From: Dysgonomonas mossii DSM 22836 | Lineage (GTDB): Bacteria > Bacteroidota > Bacteroidia > Bacteroidales > Dysgonomonadaceae | Reading direction: 5' to 3' | DNA length: 64,000 nt | Assembly (NCBI RefSeq): GCF_000213575.1 | Contig: NZ_GL892004.1 | Span: 310,001-374,000 of the forward strand | In this document: positions 1-8,900 of the stretch, in pieces | Position numbering within the stretch: position 1 is the stretch's first letter | Layout of the letters: every line of letters begins with the position of its first letter | Made by a program: the position numbers and the translations under genes | The notes under the pieces: generated by a model | Told to the model about the DNA's origin: nothing | The model's input: the letters and a program-made list of their open reading frames with translations, nothing else | The model's database searches: none

Positions 1-462
1 TGCCGATAAAGAGCGGTCGAGATAGCCGCTTTCGTCAATGTTGCCGATAATATATTCTGCTACCTTTTGGTTTTCATCGTTCAACTCGCATTCGCCGAGC
101 TGTTCGATAAGGTATTCATGTAGGGATGCTGCTACTGAAAACGGAATCTCCTCTTGTTTCCCTACTCCTTGCCTGTTGTTGTCGCGGAGTTGGTAATCAG
201 GTATTTCGTCTTCGTTCATGTAGTCGCCTAGCGTGAGATCTTCCTGTGAGATATTTGTATCGTCCTCCGAACCATATTCATCGTCATATTCGGAGTTATC
301 ATTTGGTTCGAGCCCTTCTTCCAATGCCGGATTTTCTTCGAGCTCCTGTTTTATTCGTTCTTCCAATTCAAGTACAGGCAATTCGGTTAATTTTATAACC
401 TGCATCTGCATAGGCGAAAGCTTCTGCTGTTGTTTGAGCTGTAATTGTTGTTTTAGAGCCAT
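1..462 (-). CDS. rpoN: RNA polymerase sigma-54 factor, N-terminal part
   Basis: This is the first 154 residues of sigma-54, the factor that directs RNA polymerase to -24/-12 promoters opened by AAA+ activators. It starts with the Gln/Leu-rich region I (LKQQQKLSPMQMQVIKLTEL, then LELEERIKQELEENPALEEG). A strongly acidic region II linker follows at about residues 50-85, and then the start of the core-binding region. The reading frame stays open to the left edge, so the core-binding, HTH and RpoN-box domains lie outside the window. A TATCTTTG -7 box 25 bases upstream of the ATG gives it its own promoter. The identification is secure from region I alone; nothing odd is seen. Confidence 0.93.
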   Translation of the reverse strand, partial: MALKQQLQLKQQQKLSPMQMQVIKLTELPVLELEERIKQELEENPALEEGLEPNDNSEYDDEYGSEDDTNISQEDLTLGDYMNEDEIPDYQLRDNNRQGVGKQEEIPFSVAASLHEYLIEQLGECELNDENQKVAEYIIGNIDESGYLDRSLSA

Positions 463-486
463 AAATACTACTGAATTCTATTAAAA

Positions 487-494
487 CAAAGATA
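487..494 (-). promoter_or_regulatory. -7 box of the rpoN promoter
   Basis: TATCTTTG on the minus strand matches the Bacteroidota -7 consensus TAnnTTTG and lies 25 bases before the rpoN ATG. No convincing TTTG -33 box is seen at the usual spacing. Confidence 0.55.
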
Positions 495-532
495 ATAATA
501 AAAACAATATTACATTATCGATAGTTTTCTAT

Positions 533-1027
533 CTAATAAGAATTCACAATCTCTGCCAATATTTTCCATTGTTCTATTTTCTGATCCAAAGTCATTCTTG
601 CATTCGCCGAACTGGGAGAGGGCAGGGTGATAAACTTCTTTTTTGTATCGAAACCCACATATTTTTTATAAAATTCTTCCGCTTTTTTACTGGTGAAAAA
701 TATGTGTTCGATCTGAGGATATTCTTTGAAAAATTTCTTGAAATTGTTCGGCTTTTCATTTTTGATGCTGCTATCTAAGCTTCCCTTTCCTTCACACGAT
801 TCGAGGACATCCCATATTGCTATATTTTTCTTTATCAGGAAATCGCTTTTTTCTTTGTAGCTATCCGGTAATTCTTCCCCGAAGAGGGTGAAAATTATTC
901 TCCAAAACTGATTGCTTTTATGCCCGTATCTTTCTTGTTTGCGTAAAGACTCTTCGCTCGGCATTGTTCCAAGAATCAATACCTTGCAATCTTTATTTAC
1001 AATAGGGTCAAATGCAATTTTTCTCAT
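533..1027 (-). CDS. DNA-deoxyinosine (hypoxanthine) glycosylase, UDG superfamily
   Basis: The 164-residue protein belongs to the uracil-DNA glycosylase superfamily. The best family fit is hypoxanthine-DNA glycosylase, which removes deaminated adenine from DNA to start base-excision repair. Motif 1 is LGTMPS (residues 19-24), followed by the family block YGHKSNQFW (34-42). The C-terminal loop motif is LPSPSSAN (135-142). Its length is normal for the family. It lies 6 bases downstream of the peptide transporter on the same strand and is probably cotranscribed with it. Substrate choice (inosine versus uracil) is inferred from the family and not read directly from residues. Confidence 0.85.
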   Translation of the reverse strand: MRKIAFDPIVNKDCKVLILGTMPSEESLRKQERYGHKSNQFWRIIFTLFGEELPDSYKEKSDFLIKKNIAIWDVLESCEGKGSLDSSIKNEKPNNFKKFFKEYPQIEHIFFTSKKAEEFYKKYVGFDTKKKFITLPSPSSANARMTLDQKIEQWKILAEIVNSY

Positions 1028-1033
1028 ATCTCA

Positions 1034-2806
1034 TTATTTTATACCATGCATCATTTTCAGCAATCTTCTGGAGAGGAAGAAAAGAATGACCGAAGCTGCT
1101 CCTGCCATGAATACGAATAACATAAAGAAGTCGTAAAGATTTGATATCTGATAGCCTATGAATGTCTTTGGATTTTCCAATTGTTGCTTCTCCAAATCCC
1201 GTTGTACTTCAGTCTTCAAATTCTGGTCTTCTATTTTAGAAAATGTTATTCGATCGAAAGGAACAACCGCTGTTCCGTCTTTTTGAGTTACCAACTCCTT
1301 AAAATCTTCAGGTAATAAAGTTAATGAATTTTCTTTTTCTACCGATTGTACCACTGATAGCTCAATGATTGGCTCAGGATAATAACTGCTTAATGTACCT
1401 GCAAACTTATTTGCCGCAGCCGTACTCAAATACCAAACAGCCATAAGCAGCGAAGCAAATCGGAGTGGAGCGAGCTTGTTAACCATTGATAATCCTATTG
1501 GCGATAAACACAATTCGCCGAAGGTGTGGATAACGTAGAGGCTGATAAGCCACAGCATACTTACTTTTACTCCCGGAGCGAGACCTTTTACTCCAAAAGC
1601 GATAATCAAATATCCTAGTGCTAATAGAAATAATCCGATAGCCTGCTTGATAGGTGATGCCGGCTCTTTTCCTCGTTTGCCCAGCTTTGTCCATAAAAAC
1701 ACAAACACAGGGGCAAAAACAATGATGGAAAGAGCATTTATTGCCTGAAAGTAAGATGTAGGGACGGTCCAGTTGAATAGTTGAATATGTCTTTCGGTCT
1801 GCTCTTCGGCAAAATAGGTAAGAGATGCTCCGGCCTGCTCGAAGGCTGCCCAAAAGAAAATCACGAAGAATGCGATGATATATATTACCCAGATACGTGA
1901 CTGTTCTATTTTTGTAAGTGAGGAGTCTGAAATAATATATCCGGGTGCTGCTACAGCTATAGAGAAAATGATAGCACCGATAATGTCTGTTTCGAGACCT
2001 GAATAAAGCAGGAAGAATAATAAAATGCAGACCATTCCCCAGATTATTATCTGTCTGGCATTTCCTTTTTCGTTCTTTGTTTCAGAGATGATGTTATCTG
2101 TGGATTCTTTTACTTTTGTCTTCAGGAGGTCTTTGTTGTTCGGAATAACCCCGATGGCCTCTCCTGATGGAGTCACCAGATATTTATTCTTGAAAAAGAT
2201 AAAAATTACGATACCTAAGAGCATGCCTATACATCCTGCAAGAAAACCCCATTTGAAGTCGGACGGATGTCCCGTATCACCGAAGAAACCGCAAACTAAT
2301 GGTGCAAAGAATGATCCTACATTGACTCCCATATAGAATATCGTATATGCCGAATCTTTGCGACTATCTCCCGGTTCGTATAGTTGCCCAACCATTGAAG
2401 ACATATTTGGTTTAAAAAAGCCGTTGCCTAAGATGAGGAATCCCAATCCCGAAAACATTAACATGGTTGCTACGTCTATGCTTTCGAGGAAGCTGCCCGA
2501 TAGAAACAATAGAAATTGCCCGATAGCCATAAGCGAAGCCCCTACGATTATAGAGCGTCTGTTGCCCCAATAACGGTCGGCGATATAGCCTCCAATAAGG
2601 GGTGTTAGATAAACAAGCCCTGTATAGCTTCCGTATATCTGTCCGCTATATGCTTTGTCAAACAATAATGCTTTGAGCATATATAGAGAAAATAATGCTC
2701 GCATGCCGTAATAGCTGAAGCGTTCCCACATTTCGGTCGCAAATATGAGATAGATACCTTTAGGATGCCCTTTGGGTGAAGCTGTTAATTCTGTCTCAGA
2801 ATTCAT
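1034..2806 (-). CDS. PTR/POT-family proton-coupled di/tripeptide transporter
   Basis: An integral inner-membrane symporter of 590 residues that imports small peptides with protons. The PTR2 signature EMWERFSYYGMRALF is near the N-terminus, and the second signature (GNGFFKPNMSSMVGQLYE, then DSAYTIFYMGVNVG) follows at about residues 127-160. Multiple hydrophobic segments fill the rest. A long loop with many charged residues, near residues 440-500 from the pattern, is typical of Bacteroidota members. It is followed after 6 bases by the DNA glycosylase. No clear TAnnTTTG box was found in the short gap upstream. Confidence 0.93.
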   Translation of the reverse strand: MNSETELTASPKGHPKGIYLIFATEMWERFSYYGMRALFSLYMLKALLFDKAYSGQIYGSYTGLVYLTPLIGGYIADRYWGNRRSIIVGASLMAIGQFLLFLSGSFLESIDVATMLMFSGLGFLILGNGFFKPNMSSMVGQLYEPGDSRKDSAYTIFYMGVNVGSFFAPLVCGFFGDTGHPSDFKWGFLAGCIGMLLGIVIFIFFKNKYLVTPSGEAIGVIPNNKDLLKTKVKESTDNIISETKNEKGNARQIIIWGMVCILLFFLLYSGLETDIIGAIIFSIAVAAPGYIISDSSLTKIEQSRIWVIYIIAFFVIFFWAAFEQAGASLTYFAEEQTERHIQLFNWTVPTSYFQAINALSIIVFAPVFVFLWTKLGKRGKEPASPIKQAIGLFLLALGYLIIAFGVKGLAPGVKVSMLWLISLYVIHTFGELCLSPIGLSMVNKLAPLRFASLLMAVWYLSTAAANKFAGTLSSYYPEPIIELSVVQSVEKENSLTLLPEDFKELVTQKDGTAVVPFDRITFSKIEDQNLKTEVQRDLEKQQLENPKTFIGYQISNLYDFFMLFVFMAGAASVILFFLSRRLLKMMHGIK

Positions 2807-2846
2807 GGATAGTCTAAAATTAAAAATGATTATTATTAAAATGAAT

Positions 2847-2874
2847 AGACCCGGATTTTTACTTATCCGGGTCT
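2847..2874 (-). terminator. Terminator of the MFS transporter gene
   Basis: A perfect 10-bp stem, AGACCCGGAT/ATCCGGGTCT with an 8-base loop, begins 6 bases after the minus-strand stop codon. A T-rich stretch follows on that strand. Confidence 0.75.
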
Positions 2875-2880
2875 AATTCT

Positions 2881-4242
2881 TTATTTCTTTATGTTTGGTA
2901 ATTCAAGCCCGTAGCCCTTTGCCTTATCCTCTCGTTTGAGTAATATGGCGACTATAAGTGCCAATACCCCAAAGGAGGTGAATATTATCATGGGTAGGGT
3001 ATAATCGTATGTGAAACTTCCATCAGGTCGCTGTCCTGTAACACAATATTTCTCTAATACTTTTCCGATCAGGTAAGGAACGCCCATTAATCCCCAATTT
3101 TGTACCCAGAAAATCAGGGCATAAGCTGTACCCAATTTATTTTCAGGAATTATTTTAGGTACAGAAGGCCACATAGCTGAAGGCACAAGTGAAAATGCAA
3201 TACCTAACAATACCATCAAGGCTGTTGCAAACCACCATACATTAAGGAATGGGATAGCAAATAAGAAATGTACAACGATAAGTAAAATAGCACCTATCAT
3301 CATTATAGATGCACCTTTTCCTTTTTTGTCATATACACCTCCAAAGAACGGAGTTAAGAATATTGCTCCCAGTGGAAGTATTGCCGGAATGTTTCCTGCA
3401 AACTCAGGCTCCACATTGTACTTGTTTATCATAAGGTCAACAGCATATTTCAGAAATGGAAATACTGCCGAATAGAAGAGTACACATAGTAATGCGATTA
3501 ACCAGAAGCCTCTGTTTTTTACAATATACAGAATATCTGATGCTTTGAAAGGATCTTCCTGGTTTTCGCTTGTCTGGGCAATTGAAGCATCCAGCTTTCT
3601 GTCCATCACACTGAATACCAGAAATGCGATTAATCCGATACAAAGTAAAACAAGTCCGAATAAGATAGGTGCAGAAATACTATTGAAATATTTAGCAATA
3701 GGTATAGCTCCCGATAGAGCCAAGGTTGTTCCTATACGTGCAACCGATACTTGCAGACCCATTGCCAGAGCCATTTCATAGCCTTTAAACCATCTTACAA
3801 TTATTTTAGTGACAGTAATACCTGCGATTTCGACTCCCATGCCAAATATTGCAAAACCAATACTTGCTACCATAACCTGAGTACTGACTCCGAAGATAGA
3901 ACCATCGAAAACTTGTCCATAAGCTACTGCGTAGTATTTCAGAGCACAGCCTACAACCATTAGGATACATGCTCCCAGCCCTGTAAAACGCACACCCATT
4001 TTATCGAGAATAATACCTCCGAAAATGAGCATAAGCAAAAATACATTGAACCATCCGTATGCACTGGTGAAAAATCCGTAGTCAGAACTATCCCATCCCA
4101 GCTGGCTTTCAAGCATTGGTTTCAATGGAGCCATAACGTCTGTAATGAAATAGCCACAAAACATAGTGAGGGCAACAACTCCCAATACGGTCCATCGGGC
4201 TGCTTTGGAGTCACTCAATTTTTGCCTTAGTATTTCGGTCAT
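2881..4242 (-). CDS. MFS transporter, substrate unknown
   Basis: A 12-TM-type major facilitator protein of about 453 residues. The ATG at 4242 is chosen over an upstream in-frame TTG at 4296, because the -7 box TACTTTTG at 4294-4301 overlaps that TTG and would place transcription start downstream of it. Hydrophobic helices run through the whole protein. A loop 2-3 motif of the MFS type, ILDKMGVRFTG, follows helix 2, and VYDKKGKGAS is the equivalent in the second half. A central cytoplasmic loop (MDRKLDASIAQTSENQEDPF) splits the halves. Substrate cannot be told from sequence; distant resemblance to peptide or nucleoside MFS carriers is possible but unproved. Confidence 0.85.
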   Translation of the reverse strand: MTEILRQKLSDSKAARWTVLGVVALTMFCGYFITDVMAPLKPMLESQLGWDSSDYGFFTSAYGWFNVFLLMLIFGGIILDKMGVRFTGLGACILMVVGCALKYYAVAYGQVFDGSIFGVSTQVMVASIGFAIFGMGVEIAGITVTKIIVRWFKGYEMALAMGLQVSVARIGTTLALSGAIPIAKYFNSISAPILFGLVLLCIGLIAFLVFSVMDRKLDASIAQTSENQEDPFKASDILYIVKNRGFWLIALLCVLFYSAVFPFLKYAVDLMINKYNVEPEFAGNIPAILPLGAIFLTPFFGGVYDKKGKGASIMMIGAILLIVVHFLFAIPFLNVWWFATALMVLLGIAFSLVPSAMWPSVPKIIPENKLGTAYALIFWVQNWGLMGVPYLIGKVLEKYCVTGQRPDGSFTYDYTLPMIIFTSFGVLALIVAILLKREDKAKGYGLELPNIKK

Positions 4243-4293
4243 AATTAATTGATTTTTGAGTAATAAATATTCAGTTTTTGATTTTTTTTTGTG

Positions 4294-4301
4294 CAAAAGT
4301 A
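4294..4301 (-). promoter_or_regulatory. -7 box of the MFS transporter promoter
   Basis: TACTTTTG on the minus strand lies 51 bases before the ATG at 4242. It decides the start codon of that gene. No -33 box is seen at 18-20 bases. Confidence 0.55.
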
Positions 4302-4463
4302 TCGAAAAGAATTATAATAAAGTGGCAATCTGCTAAAAAACATAGGTTAAAACTAGTTAGCAAGTCAGTCTTTTAGTACTTATACAAGGTGCTATATCTA
4401 TTTTATAAAGGAAGGGGGTTGCAACTTATCTTTCGTAATGGGTTACTTATTATCCAAAAAACG

Positions 4464-4471
4464 TATCTTTG
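4464..4471 (+). promoter_or_regulatory. -7 box of the coaBC promoter
   Basis: TATCTTTG lies 23 bases before the ATG at 4495, which favours that start over the in-frame ATG at 4438 upstream of the box. Confidence 0.55.
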
Positions 4472-4494
4472 TTTCTAAAAATAAAACGAAGGAT

Positions 4495-5687
4495 ATGACC
4501 TTAAAGGATAAACATATTGTATTGGGTATAACCGGTAGCATTGCAGCATATAAGGCTGCTTCGCTTGCTCGTTTGCTTATAAAAGCAGGAGCCGAAGTGC
4601 AAATAGTTATAACACCTGCAGGAAAAGAATTTATCACTCCTGTTACATTATCCGCGTTGACAGGTAAACCTGTCGTTAGCGAGTTTTTCACGGCAAATGA
4701 TGGTACATGGCATAGTCATGTCGATTTGGGGCAATGGGCTGATCTGATGCTTATCGCACCGGCTACTGCTTCTACACTTGGCAAGATGGCAAATGGTGTT
4801 GCCGATAATATGCTTATCACCACTTATATGTCGATGAAAGCACCCGTAATGATAGCGCCCGCTATGGACTTGGATATGTTTGCTCATCCTGCAACTACTC
4901 GCAATCTGGAGGTTCTTCGCTCTTATGGCAATATTATTATTGAGCCTGCTGCCGGAGAATTAGCAAGCCATTTGATAGGCAAGGGACGGATGGAAGAACC
5001 TGAGAAAATATTATCTACTGTTGAGGATTTTTTCAATCAGCAAGAAACTCTTTCAAAAAAAAAATACTGATAACGGCGGGGCCGACTTATGAAAAAATAG
5101 ACCCTGTACGTTTTATCGGGAACTATTCATCGGGTAAAATGGGTTTTGCCTTGGCTGAGGAATGTGCACGTCGTGGAGCAGAAGTAGTTTTGGTTGCGGG
5201 CCCTGTTTCACTGAAGGTAAATCATCCCAATATAAAAAGAATTGACGTGGAGTCGGCAGAGGAAATGTATAATGCCTCGGTAAAAGAATTTCCGGGAATG
5301 GATGCCGCTATTCTTTGTGCTGCTGTTGCCGATTTTCGTCCATCCGAACAGTATTCTCAAAAAGTGAAAAGGGGAGAAGATTTATTGACGATCTCTCTTG
5401 TTCCTAACAAAGATATTGCTGCATCGCTTGGCAAGATGAAGAAGGCAAACCAATTGTTGATAGGCTTTGCCTTGGAGACAAACGACGAAGAGACAAACGC
5501 TCTGAAAAAAATGGCAAAGAAAAACCTAGACTATATCGTACTTAATTCACTTAATGATGCGGGAGCAGGATTTAAATATGATACGAATAAAGTTTCCATT
5601 TTGAGGAAGAATGGAGATCGAACAGATTTCGGGCTAAAATCTAAATACGAGGTTGCCTCTGATATTATTGATCACACTATGCACTAA
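4495..5687 (+). CDS. coaBC: Bifunctional phosphopantothenoylcysteine decarboxylase/phosphopantothenate-cysteine ligase, split by a -1 shift
   Basis: CoaBC makes 4'-phosphopantetheine in two steps for coenzyme A synthesis. The N-terminal flavoprotein (CoaC) half has ITGSIAAYK at 12-20, H75 and the substrate loop APAMDLDM (121-128). The C-terminal (CoaB) half has GNYSSGKMG, AAVADFRP and the later VPNKDI. The halves are in different frames. The first frame runs through A10 at 5055-5064 into TGA at 5068-5070. The second reads on from 5064 with AGPTYEKIDPVRFIG, a conserved start of CoaB that lies upstream of the first ATG (5139) in that frame. A -1 slip on the A run, or one more A, gives a normal protein of about 398 residues. 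Either the sequence lacks one A or the gene uses slippage. Confidence 0.9.
5055..5064 (+). other. A10 slippery run at the coaB/coaC junction
   Basis: Ten consecutive A bases follow TC. Eleven would keep the CoaC and CoaB frames fused. The run contains the A-AAA-AAA heptamer known to allow -1 ribosomal slippage, and is long enough for RNA polymerase slippage. The in-frame TGA comes 3 bases later. Confidence 0.8.
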
Positions 5688-5735
5688 ACGATATTCCTCA
5701 AATTATTTTTTTGATATATAATTATCTAATATAAG

Positions 5736-5778
5736 AAGGCTTTACAGAGTACGTAAAGCCTTTGTTTTTAATTTTTTA
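5736..5778 (+). terminator. Terminator of coaBC
   Basis: A stem AAGGCTTTAC/GTAAAGCCTT with a 7-base loop is followed by TGTTTTTAATTTTTT. It lies about 50 bases after the coaBC stop. Confidence 0.85.
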
Positions 5779-5783
5779 AGTGG

Positions 5784-5832
5784 AAAGTGACAATGTGAAA
5801 ACGTATTTAAAAGTGTCACTTTTGTCACTTTT
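5784..5832 (+). repeat. GTGAC element, copy A
   Basis: GTGACAAT (5787-5794), a 14-base spacer, then AAAAGTGTCACTTTTGTCAC (5809-5828) and TTTT. The segment holds a 15-bp palindrome, AAAAGTG-T-CACTTTT, plus another GTCACTTTT half-site. A second copy in the opposite orientation lies at 13451-13496. Copy A sits between the coaBC terminator and the AsmA-like gene. Confidence 0.75.
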
Positions 5833-5951
5833 AGGAACAATCTATATTTATATGTGTTTCATAATTAATATCTTGGAGACAAGAAATGTTGATATAAAAT
5901 GAATACATTTATACGGATATTGTCACCATTCTTATTTGCAACTTGTGTGAG

Positions 5952-8900
5952 ATGGCTAAAAGTAGAACCAAAATATTAAGAATTTCACTCTTTGCACTTG
6001 CTCTGCTTGTTGTGCTTGGCCTTTCTGTGAACTGGTATATGACTTATCGCCTTAAAGACAAGTTGAATAAAACGTTGGCGGAAGCAGTATCCAATGCAAC
6101 GAATGGTTTTTATCGCTTTTCCTTCGAGAAGCTCTCTGTAGGGTTCCTTTCGGGAGAGCTTTCTATATACGGTCTACAACTTGTTCCCGACTCTCTTGTA
6201 TTTGATCAATGGCAACAGGGAGATAGCCTTCCCAAAGTATATTATAAAATTAATGTTGAAGAAATTCACTTCAAAGGCGTTAACCTGACTTGGCATCGGG
6301 ATTACAAAAAGTTGAAGTTTAATCTCTTTGAGGTAAATTCGCCGGATATAAAAGTTTTTGAACCTACATATTCAACAGATACTCTCGATGAGCAGCATAA
6401 AAATAGAAAGTCGCAAACACTATATCAAATTGTATCTCCTTATATAAACCGACTTGCAGTAAGTAGGATCAACCTCACCAATATGAATGTTTCATATACT
6501 GTGGTCGATTCTGTATCACCTGTTGTGTACGGATTGAAGGAAGCTAACTTTTTTGCATTTAATTTCTTGTTGGATGAAAATTCTTCAGAATCGGGAAAGC
6601 TTCTATTGTGCGATAATTTTGAGTTCTCGGCAAGTACTCCGCAATCTCTTTTGTATAGTGACGAAATCATTCTGAATACGAAGAATATTCAACTGAGTAC
6701 GATCGATTCCATTATTCAAATTGACGGGGTGGATATTCACCCTAAAGATGAATTTTGGGCACATCGGCTTGAGAAAACCGGAGACTATCTAAAGGCTACA
6801 GTGGATGAGGTGAAGGTGAAGGGAGTTGGATTTGAAAGGAGAAAAGGATTAAATCACCTTCATGCTCGTACTTTCGATATCAGGTCTACAGACATACAGT
6901 ATCATAGCGTACAGGGAGCATCGGACGACTCTATCCCTGTGGAAGAGAAGAGTCTGCAAGATGAGCCTTGGTCTTTGTATACAATACTGTCTCCTATTCT
7001 TTATCGTACATCTATAGACAATATAAGTGTAGAAGAAACCAAATTTAATTATGTACATACTCAAAATAACATTACGGATGTTTATACGCTGGGAAAGTTT
7101 GATTTCCATGCCAATGATTTTCTTGTAGATTCTCTTTCCGAAAAGTTGAGGAAATTCTGGTATGTCGATAATTTCACGATGATAGCAGATAATATTAAAG
7201 GAACACAAAGAAGCAATAATTCTGAGTTAAATGTAAAACGCTTGTATTTGGATACGAATACTGAAAAATTTGAAATATCAGATATAAAAATCAAGCCTTT
7301 ATCGACCAATACTAGGAAGGATTATTTGTTCGGAAATGTGAAATCTATAAGAGTTGATGGACTCGAATATACTACAGGGGTTTCTGCTGAGCTACTTAAT
7401 ATTGAATCGCCTAATATTGAATATTTTAAATTAACGGAAAAAAAGAAAGACAAATCGAAAGATAAAAAGGAGGTTTCACCCGAAAATGTCCTTGGTTTTT
7501 TTACACCGTATTCCGATTTCTTATCTGTAAAAAGAATAAACCTGAAGAATGCAAATCTGATATATCATAATAAGGAAGATGATGAAACCTTTCGTCTGAA
7601 AGATTTGAATTTCCATGCGTCCAAATTTCTTATCAGTAAAGAGACTCGAGTGACTTCACCCTATTTATTCACGAGTGACGATATCAGTCTTTCCTTTAGG
7701 GATTTTGATAATCTCCTATTCGGGAAGAAATATCAATTGCAGATAGCTGCTGCGGACGTATCTACCAGTACGGGGGAAATGGTGTTGAAGGATATAAAAC
7801 TAACTCCGCAAGCCAAATGTTGGGAACAGGCCTCCGTGGTTTATGATATTGCTTCGCCCCTGATACAGATTACAGGCTTTGACAATATTGACTACTTCAA
7901 GGATAAAACAATTGCGGTTAAAGACTTCTTTGTTGAAGCTCCTCGGGTAAAGGTAATGAAAACAAAAATAGATGGAGGAGATAATAAGAAGAAAGCCCTG
8001 TCTTCAGAAAAATCTTCTTTTATAACCAAGCTTTCTGTCGATAATTTGTCCGTTACTGATCCCCAATTTATTTATATCGGTAATGATGAAGATAGTTTGA
8101 GAGCCGAATTGACTGCATTTAAATTGGATTCTTTGAAATGGAATATTCATCACAATTTGAATATCGGAGAGTTAATGTTGCAGTCTCCACGGGTATATTA
8201 TGCGAATAGTAGCAACAAAGAAAAATTAGACAAGGGGGCAAGTCGTAAAATAGATCTTGAATTCCTCGGTAGAAACATCAATATCGGTAGGCTTGTCGTT
8301 TCAAATGCAGGAGTTAATCTGAATCGACCTTCCGATACACTTGATTTTAAGATTGCACAGTTTGATTTTTCAGGTCTTAGCTGGATCAAGAAGGAAGCTG
8401 GATCTTCGTTAGGTTTGGCTGCTATCAATTTTTATAAACCGACTTTGGATATACGCAAGCACTCTATAGAAAAGCAGGATATAGATTCGCAAACTGTTTC
8501 TTCACGAAAGGATATTTATTCTTTTATTGAGCCCTATTTTCATAATCTGTCAGTCGGAGAGTTTAATCTTACAGATGCAAATATCAGTTACTCTAATTCT
8601 AAGAGAGACAACATAGAGGAAAGGCAAAAGCTGAACGAGACCAGCCTCTTTCTTCGTGGTCTGACTTTAGATACACAAAAGAAAAAATTTGACCTAGCTG
8701 ATATTCGTTTTAATACGAAAGACCTTTCTTTTCCAATCATGGATGGGTTCTATACCCTTAGTTTTGGCAATATCAATATAGATAAGAAAGGGCAGATAGC
8801 GGAAGTGTCGGATGTGAAGATGAAATCTACTTATCCCAAATTTGAATTTGCATACAAACATCCGAAGCATAAAGACTGGTTCGATTTTACAATGGGTAAG

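Noticed and set aside
233-484. A serine-rich open frame on the plus strand
   Set aside because: It is antisense to the recognisable sigma-54 N-terminus, which explains the region fully.
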